From positions 124,001 through 188,000 of the forward strand of contig JANQNU010000070.1 of NCBI GenBank assembly GCA_028279405.1: a stretch of 64,000 nucleotides of DNA, given 5' to 3'. The notes under the pieces were generated by a model. It did no database searches, was not told the DNA's origin, and was given only the letters and a program-made list of their open reading frames with translations. Within the stretch, counting starts at the first letter, position 1; every line of letters starts with the position of its first letter. Positions 28,501-36,639 of this stretch are shown here, piece by piece. A program made the translations under genes and the position numbers. This stretch comes from Phycisphaerae bacterium (GTDB lineage: Bacteria > Planctomycetota > Phycisphaerae > UBA1845 > Fen-1342).

Positions 28501-28987
28501 CGAGCCTGAAGATCGCGGCCCGGTGCTCGCATTCCATCAGAAGGCAGCCAAGTTGCACCGTGCGGTGCGCGGCGCGTTGGAGGCCGCAAACGACGCCGAC
28601 CGCAAGTTGCGTCTGCTTCGCAAGGCGTTCTTCGCAACCCCCGACGCTGACACAACGCTGCTGTCGCGAATTGACGTCGCCGGACGAACGCTCGATGAAC
28701 TACTCATCACCCTGCGCGGGGACCGCACCCGCAGCAGGCGTGAATTCCCGACCGGGCCGTCCGTCTCGAGCCGAATCAACGGCATTGTCTACAGCCAATG
28801 GTTCACGACCTCACCGCCCACCCAGACGCAACGGGACAGTTACGACCACGCAGCGGATGAATTCGCGAAGGTGCTCGACACCCTCCGACCGCTGATCGAG
28901 GACGAGATCGCGGCCATCGAGAAGGCACTCGAACAGGCCGGCGCTCCGTACACCCCCGGCAGACTGCCGGTCTGGGAAAAGGAGTAG
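25589..28987 (+). CDS. Secreted sortilin/BNR-repeat beta-propeller protein
   Basis: A 1132-residue exported protein. Signal peptide MRPWWTLPSTLLTVATLTLLLIGA, then a charged Asp/Lys/Glu linker, then two beta-propellers built of VPS10/BNR repeats with many Asp-box motifs (SRDGGKSWKN, TTDGGENWER, STDGGENWRK, STNRGESWHK, SENGGQNWRT). The last 300 residues are non-propeller and include a helical end (RSRREFPTGPSVSSRING, then a charged C-terminus). Family members resemble sortilin-like glycosyl-hydrolase-type proteins common in planctomycetes; the substrate is unknown. Start: ATG at 25589 after AAAAGGA; the longer frame lacks a signal. Confidence 0.87.
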   Translation: MRPWWTLPSTLLTVATLTLLLIGADQPRRAANADDTSAKAETKPNDNADKANTDNDKEEEKEDDKPMSAGTFSGLKLRSIGPALASGRVVDFAVNPERPAEYYVAVASGGVWKTVNAGTTWKPIFDSQKSYSIGCLTLDPRNANVIWAGTGENNSQRSVSFGDGVYRSRDGGKSWKNVGLKESEHIGMIAVHPEDSNTVFVAAQGPLWSAGGDRGLYRTTDGGENWERVLHISDDTGVNEVHIDPEDPDTLYASAWQRRRHVWTQINGGPESGLYKSTDGGENWRKINSGLPKVDLGRIGLDISPVNHNVIYAVVEAADGKGGFYRSTNRGESWHKRGDYTSGSPLYYHEIICDPVLLDRVYALDTFMMVTNDAGKTFKRMPRKNRHVDDHALWIDPDDNTHLLVGCDGGIYETWDHGQNWQFKQNLPITQFYRVSTDNSEPFYNVFGGTQDNNSMGGPSRTTSAAGITSEDWFITVGGDGYETRVDPENPNIIYSLWQYGGLVRYDRATAEQIDIRPREAPGEDPLVWNWDSPLIISPHSNTRLYFAANKLFRSDNRGDSWRAVSDDLTRKIDRDQLEVMGKVWGVDAVAKHRSTSIYGNCVSLSESPLVEGLLYVGTDDGLIHISENGGQNWRTMKAEDLPDVPERTYVSCLTASETDRDTVFVAFDNHKQGDFKPYLLVSRDRGRTWSSIAGDLPERDIVYTVQQDHVKSDLLFTGTEFGLYFSPDFGKRWIRLKGGLPTIAVRDIDVQRRENDLALATFGRGFYLLDDYTPLRQVSDETLEQDAAVFHVKHAWRYIETSRLGGRDGRGSQGASYYTASNPPFGAVLTYYLKEKVRTRKEQRQEAEKKAAKEDKTAPYPTLDALRVEDNERDPLVFFEVKDASGSLIKRVPGKRGKGIHRVAWDLRYPSSEPVRLRAAEQSPWEPNRVGYLALPGRYSATLMKEVDGIVTQLAKPVWFEVRPLGNSTFEPEDRGPVLAFHQKAAKLHRAVRGALEAANDADRKLRLLRKAFFATPDADTTLLSRIDVAGRTLDELLITLRGDRTRSRREFPTGPSVSSRINGIVYSQWFTTSPPTQTQRDSYDHAADEFAKVLDTLRPLIEDEIAAIEKALEQAGAPYTPGRLPVWEKE

Positions 28988-29004
28988 CGCTCAGCAAAGC
29001 CGAT

Positions 29005-29030
29005 GGTGCGTTCCTTGAAGGGAACGCACC
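29005..29030 (+). terminator. Hairpin after sortilin-like gene
   Basis: Perfect 10-bp stem GGTGCGTTCC / GGAACGCACC with a 6-nt loop, 18 bp after the stop codon. No T-run follows, so termination is likely but not certain. Confidence 0.6.
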
Positions 29031-29053
29031 TCCCGGGTTCGGCGTCATCATAT

Positions 29054-29176
29054 GGGTGGCACTGGCGGCTTGCCCGCCAGTGTTCAACGCGTGCGCTTAA
29101 TCAGGCGTCATTGTAAGTGTAGCAGTGTTGGCGCTAACACCCTCTGAACACTGGTAGCAAGCTACCAGTGCCACCC
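29054..29176 (+). repeat. Composite palindromic repeat element, copy 1
   Basis: Two inverted units of the form GGGTGGCACTGG-n-TTG-n-CCAGTGTTCA flank a 58-bp core. The first unit has a GGCGGC/GCCGCC stem, the second (inverted) a GGTAGC/GCTACC stem. The same 122-123 bp element occurs reversed at 34746-34867. It resembles a BIME or MITE; no open frame is inside. Confidence 0.75.
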
Positions 29177-29313
29177 AATTGTGACTGCGAGCGAACCGTT
29201 TGGAGACCGGACACCGACCGACAAGCAAGCAACCTTCCCGAATTCCGCACTGATCCGCTGGCCAACAAGACAGGTTTGGGTCAAACTTGCCGCACTCAGC
29301 AAGGAGGTCCGCG

Positions 29314-29745
29314 GTGCAACTCATCAGTGATATCGACATCTACGTGAGCGATTTCGTCGTCGCGCTGCGATTCTGGTCGGACGGGCTCGGGCTCGAGGTC
29401 GTGGAAAAGGAGTCGACGCAGCACACAGCGTACGCCCACCTCGAATTCAGCGACGGCGGACCCGGCCTGCGACTCATCGCGCCCGTAACGCCGTGGGCGG
29501 AGGGCGAGCGCCCCGAACTCGGCACGCGACCGACCGTGCGGTTCGACATCGCGACCACCACCTTCGACGAGACGCTCGTCCGCCTGATGGAAAGCGGCGG
29601 CCAAAAACTCGGCGAGATCGAATCGTACGAAGGTATGCGCACCATCTCGCTCGCCGACCCCGACGGAAACAACTTCGATCTGATCGAAGTGCCGGAGGAT
29701 GCCTTCGAACTGGCCGACGGCCAGCCTCCCGGACCTGATCAATAG
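29314..29745 (+). CDS. VOC/glyoxalase-superfamily protein
   Basis: A 143-residue protein with two beta-alpha-beta-beta-beta modules: an N-terminal one (LISDIDIYVSDFVVALRFWSDGLGLEVV) and a C-terminal one (VRFDIATTTFDETLVRLMESGGQKLGEIES) ending in ISLADPDGNNFDLIEVP. The metal/substrate Glu of that last motif is typical of VOC proteins. Possible roles are dioxygenase, lyase or metal-drug binding; none can be chosen. GTG start at 29314 with AAGGAGG 6 nt upstream; the open frame continues upstream but is not needed. Confidence 0.82.
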   Translation: MQLISDIDIYVSDFVVALRFWSDGLGLEVVEKESTQHTAYAHLEFSDGGPGLRLIAPVTPWAEGERPELGTRPTVRFDIATTTFDETLVRLMESGGQKLGEIESYEGMRTISLADPDGNNFDLIEVPEDAFELADGQPPGPDQ

Positions 29746-29829
29746 CGTTACGTCGCCGTACCCGAGCAGCGCCGCGAACGATCCGCGCGACGGTTGCAAC
29801 ACATCACCCGGAGAACACGAGGCACGCAC

Positions 29830-31287
29830 GTGAAGCTGCATAATCTCATCTTCATCGGGATGGTCGCCGGCGCTGTCGGCGGCTGGCTGCTCTGGCGGGT
29901 CGATCACCTGGCCCACGAAGCCGGAACGCCGGTGCCGGCCTATCACGCCCACGTACTGTGGTGGCTCGACTTGTTCGGGCCGACGATGTTCATGGGCGCC
30001 CTGAAGATGATCATCGCGCCCCTGATCCTCGCCAGCATCGTCGCCGGCGTCACCAGTTTGCCCAACATGCACGAGCTCGGCGCCATCGGCTGGAAGACCA
30101 TGGCCTATTACATGACCACGACGACGATTGCGGTCGTCATCGGTCTGGTCGCCGTGCTCGTCATTCGGCCTGGAGAGAAGGCCGTCGCACAGAAGATTCG
30201 CGGACCGTACGAGGAGCAGCAAGTCGAAGTGCGGGCAGCATACGAACAGGCAACCGGTAAAGAAGCACTGCAGGCGTCCGGAGATCCCGAGCCGGACTAT
30301 ATCCGAACGCTCATCGCCGAACGCAGCGAGAACACGCGCGGCGAAGAAGCGGAGCGGTTCGCGCGCCTGGCCGCGGCCGGCGAACGCACCCCCGGGGATA
30401 TCTTCAAGCAGGACATCATCGAACAGCTCCTGATGAACCCGTTTCAGTCGCTCGCCGAACGCAATTCGCTGGGGATCATCTTCTTCGCACTACTGCTGGG
30501 AATCGCCTGCACTGTCGTGGGGCCGGTAGCCCAGCCGCTCGTCAGCTTCTTCCACGCCCTCAACGGCGTCATCATGCAAGTGACGCACTGGCTGATGGCG
30601 ATCTCCCCCTTTGCGATCACCTGCATCATGGCCAAACTCGTCGCCGAGAACGGACCTGATATCTTTCAGACACTTGGCTGGTATTGCGGCACGGTCATCA
30701 GCGGCATCGGCGTACACGTGGTCATTCTGCTGGTCATCTGCGCCGTCGTCGGCGGAGTCGGACCGATACGACTGTGGCGCGGCCTCAGTGAAGCCCTGCT
30801 CATCGCGTTCACGACGCGCTCCAGTGCCGCGACCCTGCCGATCACGATCGAGAACGTGACCGAAAACCTCGGCACGTCGCGCAAGGTCGCCAATTTCTCG
30901 CTGCCGCTCGGTGCAACGATGAACATGGATGGGACGGCACTGTACGAGGGAATCGCCGTCATCTTTCTGATCCAGATCTTCGGCGGGCTGGACGACGTGC
31001 TGATCGAAATGACCCCGATGACGACGTTTCTGATCTTCGTGACCGCCGTGCTCGCCTCGATCGGCGCCGCCGCCGTTCCGGATGCCGGCCTGGTGACGAT
31101 GGTGCTGGTCGCAACGGCCGTACGTCTGCCAATCTACTACATCCCGATCATCTTCGCGGTCGACGCGTTTCTCGACATGTTCCGCACCACGACCAACGTG
31201 CTCGGTGATTCAATTGGCGCGATCGTCGTCAGTCGTCTCGAACGCGGCCGCCTCGGTGAAAACGACGCAGCAGCCGTGTCCGCGTAG
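29830..31287 (+). CDS. Dicarboxylate/amino acid:cation symporter (DAACS)
   Basis: A 485-residue inner-membrane transporter of the DAACS family (GltP/DctA), which imports glutamate, aspartate or C4-dicarboxylates with Na+ or H+. The signature region SSAATLPITIENV, the MNMDGTALYEG motif and TTTNVLGDSIGAIVVSR are all present. An insertion of about 75 hydrophilic residues (RGPYEEQQVEVRAAYEQATG and onward) lies in a loop after TM 3, longer than in model members. Start: GTG at 29830 with GAGG upstream; the frame is open for 12 more codons. Confidence 0.92.
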   Translation: MKLHNLIFIGMVAGAVGGWLLWRVDHLAHEAGTPVPAYHAHVLWWLDLFGPTMFMGALKMIIAPLILASIVAGVTSLPNMHELGAIGWKTMAYYMTTTTIAVVIGLVAVLVIRPGEKAVAQKIRGPYEEQQVEVRAAYEQATGKEALQASGDPEPDYIRTLIAERSENTRGEEAERFARLAAAGERTPGDIFKQDIIEQLLMNPFQSLAERNSLGIIFFALLLGIACTVVGPVAQPLVSFFHALNGVIMQVTHWLMAISPFAITCIMAKLVAENGPDIFQTLGWYCGTVISGIGVHVVILLVICAVVGGVGPIRLWRGLSEALLIAFTTRSSAATLPITIENVTENLGTSRKVANFSLPLGATMNMDGTALYEGIAVIFLIQIFGGLDDVLIEMTPMTTFLIFVTAVLASIGAAAVPDAGLVTMVLVATAVRLPIYYIPIIFAVDAFLDMFRTTTNVLGDSIGAIVVSRLERGRLGENDAAAVSA

Positions 31288-31347
31288 CAAGATGGTGGTG
31301 GATTCGTTGGGCACCTTGAGCTTGGTAATGCCGGGTGCCACTCCGCG

Positions 31348-34300
31348 TCAATGGAAGTCCCGTGACATCTGTGGTAGTCGCATCAACCGAGGTGCGAGGT
31401 CTTCGACAGAGGTCGGCAGCACGTGCACGACCAGTCCGTTACGTTCCACTCGTCCACGCACGAGCAGGATCATGCTGGAGAAGACCATTCGCCGAAAGCG
31501 TTTGTAAATTCCCGGTCGGAAGATCAGGTCGCTACGACCGGTCTCGTCCTCGAGCGTCATGAAGATCACGCCCTTGGCCGTGCTCGGACGCTGACGAAAC
31601 AGCACAATGCCCGCGACTGCTGCCACCGACTTGTGCGGCGTCTGTCGCTCGTCCTTCAGCATCGCGGCCGTGATCACACCTTCGCGCTCCAGCGAGGCGC
31701 GCAAAAACGTCATCGGGTGGCGCTTCAACGACAACCCGAAACGCTGATAGTCGCGTCCCACCTCGCTCAACTCAGCCGTCGGCGGCAACGGCACTTCAAC
31801 CACATCGTCCTGCAAACGATCGAACAACGGCAAAGGCCGGCCCTTGAGCTTATTCACCTCCCACAGCGCCTGCTGTCGGGAGAGGCCGAACGACGCGAAC
31901 GCATCAGCCTGCGCCAGCGTATGCAACGAACTGGCCGCGACGCCGCTAATTCGCCATAACGCCGTGATCGATGTGATCTGGTCCCGATGTGCCCGCAGCG
32001 CCTCCGCCACACGACGTGCATCTGCTTCACGCAACCCCTTGACCAGGTGCATCCCGAGCCGAACGGCACGTCCCGCCGCCCGCGGTGACGCACCCGACAC
32101 CGCTTCTGCTTCTCCTCTTACGACACCCCGACTGTCCGCGTGATCCACCTCGCACGGTTCGAGTGTCGTTTCCCAGTCGCTCTGCAAAACATCGATCGCA
32201 CGAACGGTTACGCCGTGATCGCGCGCGTCGCGCACGATTTGCGCGGGCGCATAGAAACCCATCGGCTGACTATTGAGCAGCGCCGCCGCAAATGCTGCCG
32301 GATAGTAGTGTTTCAGCCAACACGACGCGTACACCAGCAATGCGAAGCTGGCAGCGTGCGATTCGGGAAACCCGTACTCGCTGAAACCCCGCAGTCGCGC
32401 GAAACACTGCTCAGCGAAAGCCTCCTCATATCCATTGCCGCGCATCCCCGTGATAAACCGCTCCTTCCAATGCGCGATTCGATCCCCCCGCTTCCACGCG
32501 GTAATCGCCCGGCGCAGCAGCTCCGCTTCCCCCGGCGAAAACCCTGCCGCCACGATCGCGAGCGACATCGCCTGCTCCTGAAAGAGCGGCACGCCAAGCG
32601 TCTTCGCGAGCACCTGCTTGACCTTTTCATCCGGGTAGTACGGTCGCTCCTCGCCGTTCCGTCGACGCAGATACGGATGAACCATGTTGCCGACGATCGG
32701 CCCCGGGCGAACGATCGCGACCTCGATCACCAGATCGTAGAAACAAGCCGGTCGCAATCGCGGCAGCATGGTCATCTGCGCCCGCGACTCGATCTGAAAC
32801 ACGCCGACCGTGTCCGCACGCTGAATCATCTCGTAAACCTGCGGGTCCTCCGCAGGAATGGTCGCGAGCGTCCATGCGCGACCATGATGTCGTGCAATCA
32901 ACTCGAACGCCTTGCGAATGCAGCTCAGCATGCCGAGACCAAGAACGTCAACCTTCAGCATGCCCATCGCCTCGATGTCGTCCTTGTCCCACTCGATTAC
33001 CGTGCGGTCGGGCATCGCGGCGTTCTCGATCGGCACCAGTTCGCTCAACAACCCGCGAGTGATGACGAACCCGCCGACATGCTGCGAGAGATGCCGCGGA
33101 AAGCCGATGATCGTCCGCGTCAACGCGATCAAATCACGGATCACCCGATCGTCGGGATTGACGCCGATCTCGCGCAACGCGTCGAGACCGTGCTCGTCAC
33201 TGTCGAAGACATCCGAGCCCCAATGACTGATCCCCTTCGCCAATCGATCGACGAGATCGAGCGAAAGCCCCAGCGCCTTGCCAACGTCACGCACCGCACT
33301 GCGCCCGCGATACGTGATCACCTCGGCCGTCAAACCGGCCCGCAAACGACCATACTTCCGGTAGATGTATTGAATGACCTCCTCACGACGCTCATGCTCG
33401 AAGTCGATATCGATGTCCGGCGGCTCGTTCCGCTCGCGACTGACGAACCGCTCGAAGAGCATGTCGATCCGGTCCGGATCGACCGCGGTCACGTCAAGAC
33501 AGAAACAGACCGCGGAATTCGCCGCCGCCCCCCGCCCCTGACAGAGGATGCCGCGCGACCGAGCGAACCGCACGATATCGTGCACGGTCAGGAAATACGG
33601 CGCATACTCCAACTCCGCGATCAGCTTGAACTCGTGCTCGATCCGCACCCGTACATCCGACGGCACCCCCTGCGGGTAGTGCCGCTCGGCACCCTGCCAG
33701 GTCAGTTCGCGCAGATACGCCATCGCCGTCATGCCCCGCGGGCAGATCTCATGCGGATACTCGTAGCGCAGCTGGTCGAGCGAAAAGCCGCGCGCCCGGT
33801 CGGCGATTTCAACTGTACGCGCCACAGCGTCCGGAAAATCCGCGAAAAGCCGCGCCATCTCGTCCGCAGACTTGAGATGACGCTCTCCGTTGGGGAACAA
33901 TCGGAAGCCCGCATCATGGACGGTGCAACCGGACCGTACACAGGTCAACACGTCCTGCAGCAACCGTCGACCGGGATGGTGATAGTGCACGTCGTTGACC
34001 GCGACGAGCGGGATTTCGAACCGCTGCGATGCGCGACGGCAAGCTGCGAGCTGCACCGCATCTGCGGCGTCATACAGCCGCGTGATCGCGAGCGAGAGTC
34101 GATCGTCATCGAAAGCTGTACGCAATCGATCGAGCGCCGCCAGCGCGTCCGCTTCGAACGGTCCCCGCGGCAACACGATGGCAAGCCAGTCCTGCTGATT
34201 GTCACAAACATCGCAAAGCGTGAGATGACAATGCCCCTTCTCTGCTCGACGTTTCCCGGTCGTGAGCATGTGACAAAGCCGACCGTACGCCGACCGATTG

Positions 34301-34632
34301 GTGGGATAAACCAGCAGGTCGAACTGCGTGACGTCCGCAAACACTAGTCGCGTGCCGACGACCAACGGGATGCCCGTCTCCTTCGCCGCCACATGCGCGC
34401 GAACGACACCCGCCAGCGAATTGCGATCCGTGATCGCGACCGCATGCAGCCCGAGATGCGCCGCCTGGGCTGCAAGCTCGTCCGGATGACTGGCACCGGT
34501 CAGAAAAGTGAAGTTACTGGTAACCGCCAACTCGGCGTACCCGCCGACGTTTACACGATGTGCACGTCGACAGTCGTCGAAACGCCGCTTGAACGGATGA
34601 TCGTGCGCTTTGCGATCCGACGGTTCCGGCAT
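31348..34632 (-). CDS. dnaE2: Error-prone DNA polymerase III alpha subunit DnaE2
   Basis: A 1094-residue C-family DNA polymerase that performs mutagenic translesion synthesis with ImuA/ImuB. It has an N-terminal PHP domain (residues about 35-250, beginning ASHPDELAAQAAHLGLHAVA). The polymerase core has the catalytic PDIDIDFEHERREE. A C-terminal OB-fold follows. The N-terminus and the length near 1,090 fit DnaE2 (ImuC) rather than replicative DnaE1 (about 1,160). It comes after imuA and imuB on the same strand, but 393 bp of repeats separate it from imuB, so it may have its own promoter. The operon in other bacteria is SOS-controlled; no LexA box was recognised here. Confidence 0.94.
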   Translation of the reverse strand: MPEPSDRKAHDHPFKRRFDDCRRAHRVNVGGYAELAVTSNFTFLTGASHPDELAAQAAHLGLHAVAITDRNSLAGVVRAHVAAKETGIPLVVGTRLVFADVTQFDLLVYPTNRSAYGRLCHMLTTGKRRAEKGHCHLTLCDVCDNQQDWLAIVLPRGPFEADALAALDRLRTAFDDDRLSLAITRLYDAADAVQLAACRRASQRFEIPLVAVNDVHYHHPGRRLLQDVLTCVRSGCTVHDAGFRLFPNGERHLKSADEMARLFADFPDAVARTVEIADRARGFSLDQLRYEYPHEICPRGMTAMAYLRELTWQGAERHYPQGVPSDVRVRIEHEFKLIAELEYAPYFLTVHDIVRFARSRGILCQGRGAAANSAVCFCLDVTAVDPDRIDMLFERFVSRERNEPPDIDIDFEHERREEVIQYIYRKYGRLRAGLTAEVITYRGRSAVRDVGKALGLSLDLVDRLAKGISHWGSDVFDSDEHGLDALREIGVNPDDRVIRDLIALTRTIIGFPRHLSQHVGGFVITRGLLSELVPIENAAMPDRTVIEWDKDDIEAMGMLKVDVLGLGMLSCIRKAFELIARHHGRAWTLATIPAEDPQVYEMIQRADTVGVFQIESRAQMTMLPRLRPACFYDLVIEVAIVRPGPIVGNMVHPYLRRRNGEERPYYPDEKVKQVLAKTLGVPLFQEQAMSLAIVAAGFSPGEAELLRRAITAWKRGDRIAHWKERFITGMRGNGYEEAFAEQCFARLRGFSEYGFPESHAASFALLVYASCWLKHYYPAAFAAALLNSQPMGFYAPAQIVRDARDHGVTVRAIDVLQSDWETTLEPCEVDHADSRGVVRGEAEAVSGASPRAAGRAVRLGMHLVKGLREADARRVAEALRAHRDQITSITALWRISGVAASSLHTLAQADAFASFGLSRQQALWEVNKLKGRPLPLFDRLQDDVVEVPLPPTAELSEVGRDYQRFGLSLKRHPMTFLRASLEREGVITAAMLKDERQTPHKSVAAVAGIVLFRQRPSTAKGVIFMTLEDETGRSDLIFRPGIYKRFRRMVFSSMILLVRGRVERNGLVVHVLPTSVEDLAPRLMRLPQMSRDFH

Positions 34633-34745
34633 GACACCTCACGCAGGTAACTGGGCAGACAAGACGCCCTTTCCGGGACGTAGCGCCAGACCTCCGGGTC
34701 CGACGGCAGCGTACGAATGCGCCGGACCAAACGTCCGACGCTACA

Positions 34746-34867
34746 GGGTGGCACGGGTAGCTTGCTACCAGTGTTCAGGGGGTGCTTGTGCAGTATTCGG
34801 TGAATCCACTAGCGACTTGAGCAAACGCACGCTCCTAACACTGGCGGACAAGCCGCCAGTGCCACCC
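34746..34867 (-). repeat. Composite palindromic repeat element, copy 2
   Basis: Reverse orientation of the element at 29054-29176: the GGTAGC-type unit comes first and the GGCGGC-type unit second. The cores also align (GGGTG at one side, CGCACGC at the other). The lengths agree to within 1 bp. Confidence 0.75.
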
Positions 34868-34934
34868 AGCAAGAGTGAGCATCTTGCAAGGGCAGGCGGC
34901 GTAGACGCCTGCCTCATAAAGGGAGCTTGCTCCC

Positions 34935-34963
34935 CACTGGCGGACAAGCCGCCAGTGCCACCC
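34935..34963 (+). repeat. Solo half-unit of the palindromic repeat
   Basis: CACTGGCGGACAAGCCGCCA, followed by GTGCCACCC. Identical to the second unit of the element just upstream. Confidence 0.75.
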
Positions 34964-35025
34964 AGAAAGACCAAATCAGTCTGCGCTAACCACCCATCAT
35001 GCGATTCTCCACTGTCGGCCCTCCA

Positions 35026-36639
35026 TCACGCCCACAAGCCGTGGACGTACCATTGGCCGGGCTCGGCGCTGAGGCCGATCCGTTCGCGAAAGACCCACAA
35101 CGCTCGGCCGAACTCGTCGCGGACGGTGTAATAATCGCGCGTGCCGGCATGGCCTTCGCCGCCGCTCCACCAGCGCAACGCGATCCGCTCCGGGCCGCTG
35201 CCGCAAAGGATTCGCAGGTGCACGCCGCGCCAGCGCAACCACGCCGGCGGCCCGTCCGGAACCCGCGAGATCACACCCGCCGGCTCCGGAGGGTCGAACA
35301 TTTGCGACGGACGCACTGCCGGCAACATCACGGCACCACCGGCACGAACGCCCGTCGCCGAGGGCTCGCGCACGTATGTGTCTTGCACCGACGTGTCGAT
35401 CGAAGCTCCATCGCTACCGGGAAACGCGAATGCGAACGCGTGCTCGGGCACATAGGTCTCGACCGGCGCGACGCACTGCACCTGTTCGCGGCCGAGATTT
35501 TCGACCAAGCGGTCGAGCAACACGCCAAGCTCGACGCGACCCGCCTGCTCGTCCGTTGCGGGCCAGAAGGTCAGTTGCTCGCACGGCAGGCGCGCCGTAC
35601 GCACCGCGTGCAGGCGAATCTCCTCGACGCCGTGACCCAGGTGGACGCGTTCGAGCCGCGGATGGATCAGTCGCCAGAGGTGTGCGAAATCGGTCGTCGG
35701 CTGCGTGAAGCGAAACGACTCGCAGACCGGCTCGGCATCGATGCGGCTGAACTCGATCGCCAGGTCGCAGACGCCGCGCTCGTCACGTCGCAAAACACCG
35801 AGCAGCGAATCGAGCAGTGTTTCGATCGTATCCTCGATGATTTCGATCCGCTGGATAGCGCCCTCGTACGCCTGCGATATCTGATAAACCGGCGCCGCAC
35901 GTAACGGTTCGACGACCGGATTCTCCCGCGCCAGCGTCTCGTCCAAGCGTTGAAGCAGCGGTTCTCCGAACCGCGCCAGCAACTCCGCACGCGGCAGACG
36001 CAGCAACTCGCCGACGAAACGTACATCCAACTCGGCCAGGGCCGCGTGCGTCGCACCGTCGAGTTGCAACGCCACGATCGGCAACGGCGCCACGGCATCC
36101 TCGACCTCCTCCGCCGACAGGGCACAGACGCGCTGCGGTCCGTAGCGCGCCAGCGCCCACGCCGCGGCGTAACTCGGCGCACACGCGATCCGCGCCGGGA
36201 AACCCAGCCGATGCAACGCGCCGTCAATTTCCGCCAGATGCCGCGACTCGCCGCCAAACAGCCGCGCACAGCCACTGATGTCGAGAAACACCCCGTCCGG
36301 CGGCTGTGCCGAAACCGTCGGCGAGAACCGCAGGAACCAACGCGCCAAGGTCGCGAGCTTGCGCGCATCCTCCTGCGGTGCATACGGCACAACGTACGGT
36401 TCGTCGTCGTGTAACAGGGCGCGCGCTTGGGCAAGTGTCATCTCTGCACGCACACCCGCGTCCGACGCCCGCCGACAACAGGCCGCAACGATCTGCTTGC
36501 CACGCTCGACGGAATACAACAGAACCGACGACGGCTCCGCTACCGAGACTTCCGAATCAGGCACTGACCGCCGACGGCGACGACGCAACACGAGTTGCAC
36601 CGGAAGGCGCGGCAGATAAATCGAGACGATCCGTCGCAT
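35026..36639 (-). CDS. imuB: ImuB, inactive Y-family polymerase-like protein
   Basis: A 537-residue protein with the Y-family polymerase fold but without the acidic catalytic residues of the palm. The N-terminus MRRIVSIYLPRLPVQL lacks the usual Asp-Val-Asp motif, and GVFLDISGCARLFGGE is the second signature region. ImuB acts as the hub that links ImuA and DnaE2 to the sliding clamp. Start: ATG at 36639 with GGAG upstream. It overlaps the imuA stop by 83 bp, which suggests tightly coupled expression. The C-terminal 100 residues are rich in hydrophobic and acidic residues and would carry the clamp- and partner-binding sites. Confidence 0.9.
   Translation of the reverse strand: MRRIVSIYLPRLPVQLVLRRRRRRSVPDSEVSVAEPSSVLLYSVERGKQIVAACCRRASDAGVRAEMTLAQARALLHDDEPYVVPYAPQEDARKLATLARWFLRFSPTVSAQPPDGVFLDISGCARLFGGESRHLAEIDGALHRLGFPARIACAPSYAAAWALARYGPQRVCALSAEEVEDAVAPLPIVALQLDGATHAALAELDVRFVGELLRLPRAELLARFGEPLLQRLDETLARENPVVEPLRAAPVYQISQAYEGAIQRIEIIEDTIETLLDSLLGVLRRDERGVCDLAIEFSRIDAEPVCESFRFTQPTTDFAHLWRLIHPRLERVHLGHGVEEIRLHAVRTARLPCEQLTFWPATDEQAGRVELGVLLDRLVENLGREQVQCVAPVETYVPEHAFAFAFPGSDGASIDTSVQDTYVREPSATGVRAGGAVMLPAVRPSQMFDPPEPAGVISRVPDGPPAWLRWRGVHLRILCGSGPERIALRWWSGGEGHAGTRDYYTVRDEFGRALWVFRERIGLSAEPGQWYVHGLWA

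Larger units (their letters stand above)
28988..29313. other. Intergenic region with hairpin and repeat element
   Basis: Besides the hairpin and composite palindromic element listed separately, nothing coding is seen. The last 25 bp hold the AAGGAGG ribosome site of the VOC gene. Confidence 0.55.
34633..35025. other. Intergenic region packed with palindromic repeats
   Basis: 393 bp between imuB and dnaE2. It holds one full composite palindromic element, one solo half-unit and several further short hairpins (for example GGCAGGCG/CGCCTGCC at 34891-34913 and GGGAGC/GCTCCC at 34921-34933). No gene is seen. Confidence 0.65.

Noticed and set aside
26951-28558. 535-codon open frame on the minus strand opposite the sortilin-like gene
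   Set aside because: Antisense shadow; no start signals and no known domain.
32140-34347. 735-codon open frame on the plus strand opposite dnaE2
   Set aside because: Arg/His-rich shadow of the polymerase gene; no family motif and no ribosome site.
34746-34963. Possible CRISPR array in the palindrome-rich gap
   Set aside because: The repeated units are palindromic, in opposite orientations and irregularly spaced, and there are no cas genes nearby.
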